Positions 26,839 to 35,700 of a stretch of DNA of 64,000 nt are shown piece after piece. This DNA is from Streptomyces rugosispiralis (lineage in GTDB: Bacteria; Actinomycetota; Actinomycetes; Streptomycetales; Streptomycetaceae), in the NCBI RefSeq assembly GCF_024505145.1, contig NZ_JANIAA010000010.1:1-64000 (forward strand), written 5' to 3'. The notes below the pieces were generated by a model. The model did no database searches. It saw only the letters and a program-made list of their open reading frames with translations, and was not told the DNA's origin. How positions within the stretch are numbered: position 1 is the stretch's first letter; each line of letters begins with the position of its first letter. The position numbers and the translations under genes were made by a program.

Positions 26839-28040
26839 GGCAGGCCGCCGAAGAGGACATTGAGCGTCTCGGCTCGGTAGCCTTCGGCTGGCGCCGGAAC
26901 AGCTCTCGCTGCCGCCTGCCGGGTTTGCTCGGCGTGATGTGCCAGGACCCGGCGGATCACTTCTTCCTTCCGGGGCGTGAGGTAGATCTGCGTAGTGGTC
27001 AACTGGGCGTGGCCAAGGACGAATTGGACATCCGTGAGTGGCAGGCCCGGGTCTTCGGCCATCCGGTAGGCGGCCGTATGCCGCAGCGCGTGCAAGGTCG
27101 CCGAGGTCCCGGCCAGCGCGTTGACCCGCTCGAACATCCGGTGGGCCGCGTGATAGGTCAGCGGGCGGGACGGAGTACGCAGCGTCCACCACAGCGGCAT
27201 CCGCCGCCCGCGGGGAATCGCCTCCTCCATCTCCAACTGGTAGAGCCGCAACCAGACGAACGCGTCCGTCGATGCTGGAAGCTCCTGCACCTCCCCGGTG
27301 CCCTTGCGGACCACCGCGATCAGCTGACGGCCTGGATCGGCCCCGCCCTGAGTGGCGGACAACAGCTCGCTGGCGCGGGCGCCGGTGGACACGTAGAAGG
27401 CGACCAGGGCCCGGTCCCGATGGGAGGGCAGCCGCGCGAAGATCTCGTTGAACTCCTCATCGGGGACGCTGCGGGGTACCCGCTTGGGAACGGTCGGCCG
27501 ATAGAGCCCGGCCTGTTCGTTGCGATGCGGCTCCATCGGGTTGTGATGCACGTGAGCACGGCGGCCCCGGCGCGATCGATGCAGCGGGAAGGGGTTGAGG
27601 ATCGGTCCCGTGCCCGCATCGAGATGGAAGTCGTAAAAGCCTCGCAGCACCGTCTCGCTGTGCGCGCGGACCGACGCCGCGTACGGCTTCCCACCCGCAG
27701 CCCACAGTCCAACACCCCGCGCTCGCCAGTGTGGACGCCTCGGCTGTCCAGCTACCAGCAGCCACCGGGAGAAGTCACGGGCCTCGATTCGCGTCGCCCG
27801 CTCCCACGGGACACCGATAGCCCACAAGAACCGAAACCAGCGCAGGAGATCCATCCCGTACGAGCGTGCCGTCGCAGACGGCTTCCCGGCCGCCTGCAAG
27901 TCCCGCAGATAGGCAGCGGCACCCTCTACAGGCTCCCCGGCAGCATCGACAAGCCGGCAGGGTTCCCACAAGTCCTTCGTGACCACCAGCTCGCCGACCA
28001 GAGGGACGAACAGGGACTCCAGCTCTCTCGATGCTTCCAC
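26835..28040 (-). CDS. Tyrosine recombinase (Tn554 TnpA-like)
   Basis: A 401-residue tyrosine recombinase. The N-terminal SAM-like core-binding domain (about 40-150; AAYLRDLQAAGKPSATARSY, then GMDLLRWFRFL) is followed by a catalytic domain with box I FYVSTGARASELLSATQGG, box II LHALRHTAAYRMAED, and LGHAQLTTTQIYLTPR containing the nucleophile. A basic insert (HRSRRGRRAHVHHNPMEPHR) lies between the domains. The start is the GTG at 28040; no better in-frame start exists upstream. The gene overlaps the next recombinase by four bases, and a palindrome overlapping a promoter lies just upstream. Together the two form the recombinase pair carried by the ISL3 element. Confidence 0.85.
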   Translation of the reverse strand: MEASRELESLFVPLVGELVVTKDLWEPCRLVDAAGEPVEGAAAYLRDLQAAGKPSATARSYGMDLLRWFRFLWAIGVPWERATRIEARDFSRWLLVAGQPRRPHWRARGVGLWAAGGKPYAASVRAHSETVLRGFYDFHLDAGTGPILNPFPLHRSRRGRRAHVHHNPMEPHRNEQAGLYRPTVPKRVPRSVPDEEFNEIFARLPSHRDRALVAFYVSTGARASELLSATQGGADPGRQLIAVVRKGTGEVQELPASTDAFVWLRLYQLEMEEAIPRGRRMPLWWTLRTPSRPLTYHAAHRMFERVNALAGTSATLHALRHTAAYRMAEDPGLPLTDVQFVLGHAQLTTTQIYLTPRKEEVIRRVLAHHAEQTRQAAARAVPAPAEGYRAETLNVLFGGLP

Positions 28041-28066
28041 GGCCAGAGCAACGACGAATCCGCCAT

Positions 28067-28108
28067 CAGGTCACTGACCTGTAAGAACTCTCCCGGTAGT
28101 TCAGTCAA
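28067..28108 (-). promoter_or_regulatory. Promoter with overlapping palindromic operator for the recombinase pair
   Basis: On the minus strand, TTGACT (28108-28103) and TTACAG (28084-28079) are 18 bases apart. The -10 box overlaps the perfect palindrome CAGGTCACTGACCTG (28067-28081; 7-bp arms, one central base). A repressor bound there would block transcription. No regulator gene is visible in the element. Confidence 0.45.
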
Positions 28109-28150
28109 CAGGTAAACGCGTTCTCCTCGCGTGACGCTACGTGTCCGCGT

Positions 28151-28172
28151 CACGGAACTTGTGCCAGACCCC
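28151..28172 (-). repeat. Right terminal inverted repeat of the ISL3 element
   Basis: Exact inverted copy of 22669-22690. Confidence 0.9.
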
Positions 28173-28194
28173 ATCAGACGCGCTCATAGACACT

Positions 28195-29393
28195 GTGGGT
28201 GCCGGGAATTATGTCACCCGGGCCGACCTGCTGGTTCGGATCTGTCAGACCTCAAGAAGGGACTGCCGTTCTGAGGCAGCATGCCGGCCGTGGTGATACG
28301 GCTGATCTACCTGCTCGCCTGCCAAGCCTTCCGATGGCTTGCCCTGTTCGCCCGTTCGGATGCCTCGAAGGACGCGGAGATCTTGATCCTTCGGCATCAA
28401 CTGACGATCACACGCCGTGCCCAGCCACGGCCGCGCTTCTCCTGGAGTGACAGGGCCGTCATGGCGGCACTGCTCCGGCTCGTCAGCAAGCAGCGGCGTT
28501 CACAAGTGGCCTTGTTGGTCTCTCCGCGATCGGTCCTGCGCTGGCACGCACGGCTCATCGCCTGGAAATGGACCTACCCCTCCCGTCGTCCGGGCCGACC
28601 AGCGAAACCAGAGGCCCTGCGCCAACTGATCCTGCGTCTGGCGCGGGAGAACCCGGGATGGGGATACCGCCGCATCCACGGTGAGCTCCTCGGCCTTGGA
28701 CGTGACGTCGCGGCCTCCACCGTCTGGTCCATTCTGAAGCAAGCAGGGATCGACCCATCGCCGCAGCGTGTGGACTGCTCCTGGGCCACTTTCCTCAAAG
28801 CCCAGGCCTCCGCAATCGTAGCCACCGACCTGTTCCACATCGATACGGTCTTCCTTCGGCGCTGGTTCGTGCTGTTCTTCATCGACCACGGCACCCGGCG
28901 GGTGCACATCGCCGGCATCACCCGACACCCGACCGGCCCCTGGATCACCCAGCAAGCACGGAACTACCTCATGGACCTCGGCGACCATGCCGAGTCGATC
29001 AAGTTCCTCATCCGGGATCGCGGCGCATACTTCACCCACAACTCCGACGCCGTCTTCCAGGCCATCGGCGTGCACGTCCTTCCAACGCTGCCCTAGGTAC
29101 CCCGGATGAACGCCATCGCGGAACGCTGGATCGGCTCATGCCGACGCGAGGCAACCGACCGCATCCTGATCACGGGAGAGCGCCACCTACGCCTCGTCGT
29201 CAGTGAGTACACAGATCACTACAACCAACACCGCCCACACCGATCCCTCGGACAACGGGCGCCGGACCTACTCAGTGAGCCCGAACCACCCACCGCCACC
29301 GACAACACTCGAGTCCTTCGACTCGATCGACTCGACGGCCTCATCCACGAGTACACGCAGGTCGCATAGAGTGACACCGTTTCCGGCACCCAC
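28195..29393 (+). mobile_element. rve-type insertion sequence, about 1.2 kb
   Basis: Imperfect 23-bp terminal inverted repeats: GTGGGTGCCGGGAATT... at 28195-28217 and its partner at 29371-29393 share the outer 11 and the inner 5 bases. One DDE transposase gene lies inside, broken by an amber codon. The element lies 22 bases from the ISL3 right end. Confidence 0.8.
28281..29369 (+). pseudogene. DDE (rve) transposase interrupted by an in-frame TAG
   Basis: About 362 codons. The N-terminal part has the usual leader of this family (MPAVVIRLIYLLACQAFRWL, KDAEILILRHQLTI), a helical DNA-binding stretch and NPGWGYRRIHGELLGLG. The catalytic core has Asp in VATDLFHIDTVFLRRWFVL, Asp in FLIRDRGAYFTHNSDAVF, and Glu in MNAIAERWIGSCRREATDR. 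A TAG at 29094-29096 lies in the same frame between the second Asp and the Glu (VHVLPTLP-stop-VPRMNAIAERW). No frame change is involved, so this is a plain nonsense mutation. Downstream of it the open frame continues from ATG 29106 to the end LDRLDGLIHEYTQVA. The transposase should be non-functional unless the codon is read through. Confidence 0.85.
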
Positions 29394-29440
29394 ACGCCGA
29401 CGCCGCCGCTCGGTGCTCTCAAGACCAGCAGAAAGTAGCA

Positions 29441-30004
29441 GTGCCCCTCCCCCGTGGAGGGGTGTTGACAGCCCGACCAGGCTCACCGCCCATCGGCACA
29501 ACGCTAACCGGACCCCTTATCGATAGAGACCAAGCTCAACGCCTGACGGGCAAAGTGCAGAGCAAGGCCGCGCAGAGCCAGGGCGCAGGGACATGGCTCT
29601 GGGTCGAAGATCACGGCGCCCTTACGCACACGCCCTTCACTCGGCTCCCGCTCGCCCACAAAGTCCGGGAGCTAGCCGACCTGTTCCGCAGCGTCTTCGA
29701 CGAGTATCCGCATGTGGCCGGCATTGTCTACTCGAACGCCTCCCGTCGCCGCCTGCCGCTACCTGCCCCTCAGACGGAGGACATGACTGAGGGCATCGGG
29801 CTGGTACGCGGTGTCCCGCTCGACCGCGTGCGCGAGACAATCATTCTTCACCCCATGCTCGTCCGCGCTGACCAGACCAGTCTTATGGCGCGGCTGTGCG
29901 CTGAAGAACCGAGCTGGTTCGGCTGGGCCCTCCAACAAGAGCAAGTACCAATGGGACTGAATTCGTTGATCATCCAGCCACAGCAGCGACTGTGGACGCC
30001 CTGA
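29441..30004 (+). CDS. Hypothetical protein, probably a 3' fragment truncated by the IS
   Basis: 187 residues from the first possible GTG. The first 30 look non-native, including a hairpin CCCCTCC/GGAGGGG at 29444-29462. Convincing protein sequence begins around LIDRDQAQRLTGKVQSKAAQ and continues with WLWVEDHGALTHTPFTRLPL, ADLFRSVFDEYPHVAGIVYS, VPLDRVRETIILHPMLVRAD and EEPSWFGWALQQEQVP. I do not recognise the family. No membrane segment or signal peptide is present. Its position immediately behind the IS right end suggests that the original 5' part was displaced by the insertion. Later in-frame starts (GTG 29462, TTG 29465) are possible. Confidence 0.5.
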   Translation: MPLPRGGVLTARPGSPPIGTTLTGPLIDRDQAQRLTGKVQSKAAQSQGAGTWLWVEDHGALTHTPFTRLPLAHKVRELADLFRSVFDEYPHVAGIVYSNASRRRLPLPAPQTEDMTEGIGLVRGVPLDRVRETIILHPMLVRADQTSLMARLCAEEPSWFGWALQQEQVPMGLNSLIIQPQQRLWTP

Positions 30005-30066
30005 ACAGCAGAAATGGTGACGTGAAATGGCACGCGGCATCCAGCTTCTTGTGCCGCGTCACGGAA

Positions 30067-31410
30067 TCACGTCTCCCCCTCCTCATCTGCCATACGGTCG
30101 GCGTCGCTGTACACGCGTTCGGCGAGCAACCGGAGGATCGGAACGGTGTAGGCAGGAATCCGGAAGCCGGTGGCCATCACTCCGTTATCGTAGACCGCGA
30201 CGAGCAGCTCGTTAGCGTCTCCCGTCTCGTGCCCTGCGTCATGAAGGCGGCGGGTCGCCGTTTTCACCGGCCGGGTGAAACCGCGCAGCATGCGCGACGG
30301 GTCGTAGCCACCGATCTCATAGACCCGTTCCCGGCTGATCAAGCCGTCATTCAAAGCCGCCTCCAGGATCGCCTGCGCTTGAACGTCGGCGGTCTCCAGA
30401 AGAAGATCAACAAGGGCTTCCAGGCTCTCCTGCGACCATTGATCACCATCGCCAAGCTCGACGCTTTCCAACTGCTCCAGTGCCCGCACGGAACGCTCGT
30501 CCACGCGCCCCTCGAGACTGAGGATCCGACTCGCCTGCTTCATCAAGCTGCTGGGCTCCAGCATGAACAGGCGTTGAGCAGTCTCCTCGTACATCTCGTC
30601 CATCAATTCGACGCGCGGCTGACGTGGCGACCCGGACGGCCCTTTGCGCCACCAGTCCTCCTTGAGGTCCCTGGTCACGAACAGCACATCCACGCCCCGC
30701 CGTCGGCCCTCCGCGAGAAGTTGCGTCCACACAAGGTAGTCCCCGGCAGCTTCCTCGGGCGGCTTACCCTTCTCGAAGTCGCGGTAGCCCGGTGGACGCT
30801 TATGGGTCGCCCGTGTCTGTGCGACCAAGACCGCCTGATCACGTTGATCTTCCGGCATGCGGGGACCAACTCGGCCATCGAGCAGGGACTCCAGCCTGGT
30901 GATCACCGGATCTCGGTTGGTGTCGGCGGAGTCGGGGACCTCGTCGCTGGCGGCCTGGCGGTCGATCAGGGCGGACATCTCATCAATGACGCGGCTCAGT
31001 GAAGCGAGCCCCTCGTCCAGCTGCCCACGGATTGGCGCCTCCTGCCCAAGATGCACGTCGTTCGCCCAGCGGTTGACGGCCTGCCGCATCGTCTCGCAGG
31101 CCTTGCTGAGGGCGTCTTTGGCCTGCGTCGCACGATCCTGGTGATGACCCAGCAGCCCGTCATGCTGCTGGTTCCGCCAGAACTCTTCCACGACCTGACG
31201 AGGAACCCATATCCGGTTCCGCAGGCTTTCCAGAACGGTGAGCATGTCGCTGCGCACCCGGTGATTCATCCGGTAGAGATCGAGAAGGACGTTTGTATCC
31301 AGCACGATCAATCCAGTGGTCATCAACCGCCTGTAGTCGTTTTCCGTCGGCGTTCGATATCCCTCGAACCCATCGAAGAGCCCACCTGCGGTCCCGTCTG
31401 CCCCGGCCAT
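30067..31410 (-). CDS. PIN-like domain protein (putative nuclease)
   Basis: A 447-residue protein with a PIN-like (PIN_8-type) fold in the first 270 residues: an early acidic motif in TGLIVLDTNVLLDLYR, then IWVPRQVVEEFWRNQ, a helical insertion (residues about 110-220), an acidic GDYLVWTQLL, and the final strand VDVLFVTRDLKEDWWRKG. The C-terminal 170 residues are helical and carry a small domain of unknown function (ALNDGLISRERVYEIGGYD, then PSRMLRGFTRP). Family knowledge: PIN_8 proteins are metal-dependent RNase-like enzymes frequently found in defence islands. The ATG at 31410 has a GGGGGCGG leader. The gene lies 244 bases beyond jetD on the same strand, so it may be read through from the Wadjet operon; a functional link is inferred only from position. 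Confidence 0.75.
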   Translation of the reverse strand: MAGADGTAGGLFDGFEGYRTPTENDYRRLMTTGLIVLDTNVLLDLYRMNHRVRSDMLTVLESLRNRIWVPRQVVEEFWRNQQHDGLLGHHQDRATQAKDALSKACETMRQAVNRWANDVHLGQEAPIRGQLDEGLASLSRVIDEMSALIDRQAASDEVPDSADTNRDPVITRLESLLDGRVGPRMPEDQRDQAVLVAQTRATHKRPPGYRDFEKGKPPEEAAGDYLVWTQLLAEGRRRGVDVLFVTRDLKEDWWRKGPSGSPRQPRVELMDEMYEETAQRLFMLEPSSLMKQASRILSLEGRVDERSVRALEQLESVELGDGDQWSQESLEALVDLLLETADVQAQAILEAALNDGLISRERVYEIGGYDPSRMLRGFTRPVKTATRRLHDAGHETGDANELLVAVYDNGVMATGFRIPAYTVPILRLLAERVYSDADRMADEEGET

Positions 31411-31654
31411 GCCACCGCCCCCTCACGGTCCTCCGGCACAGCCTCATCCTGGCGAAACGCGTGGGCTTGCGCAGGCATCGTTTTCAAGTCGTTGTTAAAC
31501 GTCGCGGCGGCACACCACCGTGAGGCAGGTGTCCGCAGACCTCAGCAGTCCTCCGAGGCTGTCCGTCGGCGCGCGACCGGGTCGTAGATCCCCCGGCCGC
31601 GAAGTTGCGAGAGGCTCCTCCTCCCGACCCCGGGATGAGCCCGGCCTTGCCTGG

Positions 31655-32770
31655 TCAAACCAGATCGGCGTGCCAAGCCGTGTCGCGGGTCAAGTACCGG
31701 TAACCAACCCACTCCTGTGCCAGGCGTCGGCCTGCCACCAGGAGGCCGACAGCCTTCGCCCTGTGCGGCCCGGGCATCCATTCAGCCAGGGCGGAAGCCT
31801 CTCCCGCCTCAATGCCCTTTTCCTTCGCATCACGTGCGCGTCCGAGCCCCAGCAGCGCGCCGTAGAGACGCTCAGTGGGCTGGACAGTTGGAAGGCCCCG
31901 GTCGCTAGCTGTCTTGGATGCCGCGTACGGAATGCGGATCCCGCTGAGATCGAGGTCGCCGAAGTAGCGGATCTCCGCGATGCGGTGCTTGGCCGCGAGC
32001 GTGTTGACCGATGCGCGGAATGTGCCGCCGAGTCCCCAGGCGACGTACCCCAGCCGGTGGCTCTCGGGAAGACTGTGCACGAGAGACCACCAGGTGGCCG
32101 AGTTCTCGACCACAAGCAGGATGTCTCCGGCGCCGACAAGCTGATAGTAGCCGTCCCCGATCTCGGTCAGGAACGTTTCCGTGAGCAGCGGCGGATGCGT
32201 CGTGAACGTGCGCAATGTCGCGTGCAACCGGTCGGGGTCGCCGAAGATCGGCCCCGAGCGCAGGGTATCGAAGGTCTTTTCCGGCATGGGAAAATCCGCT
32301 TCACTTCCGTACGTTCCGAAGATCTCCAGAGCCCGCTCCCGAAGCGGCACAGGGAAGAGGTCCGGATCGCTCATCAGCCACTGGTTCACGGCCACGTACG
32401 CGGAGCGCTGCTTCGAAGTCGCCGTCGGCCACTCCCGGGCGAGCCGGTAGAGGTCGGGGTGCCAGTGCGGCATGGGTGGTACGGCGGGTCGCGGTGGAGC
32501 GGTGGGACAGAGCCAGATCTTGAGAGGCAGGGACACTCTGTCCCGGGTACGTTGTTTCATCTGCTCGATCAGGCCGTGCTCTTCGAGTTCGTCCAACAGC
32601 CGCGACATGAGCAGGGGTTCGTATTCGCCGTCCGGGTTCCGGTTGTTCACCTTTCGGAATGCCGTCCAGATGTCGTCCAGCACGACGCGCGTCCTGCGTG
32701 CGCCGTTCCAGCCCGCCTCGGTGGCACCGGCTCGCAGGTGCCGGATGAACTCACTCTGCCTGTGCTTCAC
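31655..32770 (-). CDS. jetD: Wadjet JetD-like Toprim nuclease subunit
   Basis: A 371-residue protein with the DUF3322/DUF2220 organisation: an N-terminal winged-helix region (residues about 1-190) and a C-terminal Toprim domain. Toprim signatures are the glutamate in ILLVVENSATWWSLVHSLP and the acidic pair in EIRYFGDLDLSGIRIPYAA. Family knowledge: JetD is the topoisomerase-VI-like nuclease that cleaves small circular DNA after it has been extruded by the JetABC SMC complex. The GTG start at 32770 lies inside the end of jetC (20-base overlap) with no clear ribosome site, so translation should depend on coupling to jetC, which the jetC frameshift should not affect because the second jetC frame stays open to the end. 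Confidence 0.85.
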   Translation of the reverse strand: MKHRQSEFIRHLRAGATEAGWNGARRTRVVLDDIWTAFRKVNNRNPDGEYEPLLMSRLLDELEEHGLIEQMKQRTRDRVSLPLKIWLCPTAPPRPAVPPMPHWHPDLYRLAREWPTATSKQRSAYVAVNQWLMSDPDLFPVPLRERALEIFGTYGSEADFPMPEKTFDTLRSGPIFGDPDRLHATLRTFTTHPPLLTETFLTEIGDGYYQLVGAGDILLVVENSATWWSLVHSLPESHRLGYVAWGLGGTFRASVNTLAAKHRIAEIRYFGDLDLSGIRIPYAASKTASDRGLPTVQPTERLYGALLGLGRARDAKEKGIEAGEASALAEWMPGPHRAKAVGLLVAGRRLAQEWVGYRYLTRDTAWHADLV

Positions 32771-35700
32771 GGGTGTGTCCGTCTTCCGTCTCTCGCTTGA
32801 AGAGTCTGGTGGTGGTGACGTTGCCTGTGCCGTCCGGCTCGGCCAATGCGTCGAGCGCCTCCTGGGTCCGGTCGGTCACAGTGAGGTACTTGCGCCCCGC
32901 CCGCAGATCGGCGTCGTTGCGCAACCTCAGGATGAGGGGGAAGCGTTTCAGCGTTCCGTCGTCGGACAGCCCTGTGGTGTAGATGAGTTGCACGCCCAGC
33001 GATTCGGCGACCTTGCGTTGGAGGGCGAGCAGATAGTCCGCGTTGGCCCGGCCGATCGGGTTGTCGAGGAAGAGGACGCCGGAGTGCGTGTCCCTCTCCC
33101 TGCCCCGGTTGCTCACCCGCAGGGCGGCCATGGTGCAGTACAGGAGAATGGCCGCGGTGAGGTGCTGTCCGCCGGAGAATACGTCCTTGATCTCAGAGAC
33201 TCTGATGCGCTCGTTGCGCAGCACGGCATCGGGCTTGAGCATGTCGATCCGGAACCCCTTGGGGACCGCTGCTCTCACACCCGCGAGCAGCAGCGACATC
33301 CCGTCTCTGCGCACAGTCCGCCCGTCTGCGGTATGTCCCTTCGCCGCATCGTCGATGACCTCTCCGATGCGCTGGTGCGCGGTGTCGTCCTGTGCCGGAG
33401 TGAAGCGGAAGCGGAGGAATTCCTGGGCAGCCCAGTCGTCCAGGCTCGCCGGCAGTCGTGACATCCGCTGCGCCTGACGCAACGAGGCCAATGCCTTGTC
33501 GACCTGTGCTTTGAGGTTCCGCACGATCAGTGTGCGGTGTCGCTCTGTCTGGTCGATCTCCTCGTTCAAGGCGCGCAAGCGCGGCCTGAGGGCGTCGGAC
33601 CATTCGGTGGCGCGGGCCGCCACCGTTTCCCAACCCGCGATACGAATCTGTGTCTGCACGCGGACGTGTAGGTCTTTGAACTCCTGGGCGGCGGTGTGGT
33701 GAGTGATCTTCTCCGTTGCCGCGCGCAGGGTCTGCTCGTCGGTGCGGGCATTCGCTTCGCGTGTCGTACGTTCCTTGGTCAGCCGGGTGACGAGGTCCTG
33801 GGCCGTGTCCGCGTCTCCTTCGTAGAGCGCGGTGTCGGCGGCGTCGCTATCGCCTTCGTGCAGGTCTGTGGTGAGTCCGTCGACGATGAACTGGAAGGCC
33901 TTCGCCGACGCCTCGGCACCCTCCAATTGGTGTCCGAGCCGCGTGTGTACTTCCTGTTGGTCCGCCACCTTGCGAGCGCTTGACGTCTGCTGTCGGCTCG
34001 CTTCCTCGACGGCCTCAGTGCAGGACTCGATATCGGCTGGATACTTGGGAAGCGCAACTCTGGTTGTCAGTCGATTCTCCGCAGTTGCCAGGTCGTCCGC
34101 GCAGCGGGACTCGGCCACTGCTGCCTTCCGTGCCCTGGCATCGGCTGCCTGCGCCGCGTGGACCGCGCTCTCCAGGGCAGTCGCTCGTGCCGCTTCGTCG
34201 GAACCTTCGGGACTCTTCAGCAGTGCGGCCGCCCTATCACGGAGTTTCTCGGGGAGCGCGAAGTAGCCTCGTTTCGCTTTGGAGGCCCGTTCGTTGGCTC
34301 GCTCACGCTCCTCCAGCAGGTCGCTCCCGACCTGGACGCGTAGGTATCGCGCCGCGGCCTGGTCGTACGTGCTCCGCAGCAAGGCTGTGGAGAGTTCGGG
34401 AACAGGATCGGAACGACGGACATCCTCGCTTCCGGGAAGCTTGGCCCGTTCGTCGTTGACGATACGCACAGTGCGTTGGTGTTCGTCCGCTCTGCGCTGA
34501 TGGTCTATGACGAGCTTCTGCAGTTCGGTGGCCTCATCCTCCGCTTTCCCGGCGGCTTCCTGGCGCTCCCGCATCCTCTCCTTTGCCGCCGAGGCCTGCT
34601 CTGTCCATTCCGGCAGATGGCCGTGACGGTTGGCGAGCTCCCTGAGGCGTTCCAGCCGTTTGGCGAGCGAGTCCCGAGTCTCACGCAGGGGCGGGAGCTC
34701 TTTCTTGATCTTCTGCCGCCGTTCCTGGAGCGTCTCGAGCACTTCCTGGCGTTCGACCACCTGCGCTTCGGCAGCTGTGTGCTCCCGCACCACAGCCGCG
34801 TGTTCTTCGGTCAGTGCGGTGATGCTGCCTTCCGGGTAGCGCGACCGCCAGTCCGTGAGGGCGTAGGTCAGGCTGCCGTCCTGCTCGATGCGGGTGGACA
34901 GCTCCTCGGCCCGGGCGCTGTGTACGGCGTGCCGAGCGTCGATCGCCTCGTGCTCGGCGGCCGCCGCGTCCACGTCGTACAGGGCGGGGTGAGGCGGGAT
35001 CACTGCCTCGACGCCGCCCGCCAGTTCCGCCTCGGGATCGATGAAAGACCTGGTTGTCGAAACCGACACGAAGACGGTCGGCTGGGGACGAAGGGCCGTG
35101 AGTACTTCTCGGGCCCGGTCGATGTCGTCAGGATCGTGGAGGAGGATACCCGCGGCCAGGTGCGGCAGTCGCTCCACAATGTCTCGCCGTCGGTCGGCAT
35201 CGGGTATGGCAGCGAGGTAGCGCCATCCCGGGACTGCGACCACTTTGGCGTCCTCAAGGGCCGTGCAGGCGTCGGAGATTACTTGGGCGGGCGGCAGGAG
35301 GTCGCCTGCGGCCAGGGCAAGGCGTGCCTGTTCGTCGATGGACTCGGCGACCTTGAGTTCGGTCCGCTCTCGTTCGGCCTCACTGCGTGCGGTGCTCAAC
35401 GCGTCCAGGAGCGAGGCGATGTCGCGTTCCAGGTCAATGTCCGGCACGTCGAGGAGCGCGGCGAGCCGGGGATTCGCCTCCAAGCGCACTGTTTGTGTGC
35501 GGACCTCGTCCAGGCGGGTGGTGAGGCGATCACGGCGCCCACGCAGGTCGCCTGCCTCCGCCTCGGCCTTCCGCAACTCGTCATGCGCGAGGGTCTCTCG
35601 ATCGGCTAGCTCCGCCCATTCTCGTTCCAGATCCGTGACGCGCTGGGCTGCGTTGTCGCATCCTTCCTGAACGGTCTCCACGGTCCGAGGCAATGCAGCG

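Larger units (their letters stand above)
22669..28172. mobile_element. ISL3-family element carrying two tyrosine recombinases
   Basis: Bounded by 22-bp perfect inverted repeats at 22669-22690 and 28151-28172 (outer ends GGGGTCTGGCACAAGTT...). It contains an ISL3 transposase and, convergent to it, a coupled pair of large tyrosine recombinases. The 8 bases outside each end (GGTTCGGT and ATCAGACG) do not match, so no target duplication remains; one flank has been rearranged, possibly by the neighbouring IS only 22 bases away. Confidence 0.8.

Noticed and set aside
24388..27192. The full 934-codon open frame as the true recombinase gene
   Set aside because: The first 118 codons lie inside the other recombinase gene; the GTG at 26838 overlapping its stop is the natural coupled start.
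22661..28180. Target-site duplication of the ISL3 element
   Set aside because: The 8-base flanks (GGTTCGGT and ATCAGACG) differ, so no duplication can be claimed.
31542..31781. Short minus-strand frames between the PIN-like gene and jetD
   Set aside because: They overlap the end of jetD in another frame and have no conserved features.
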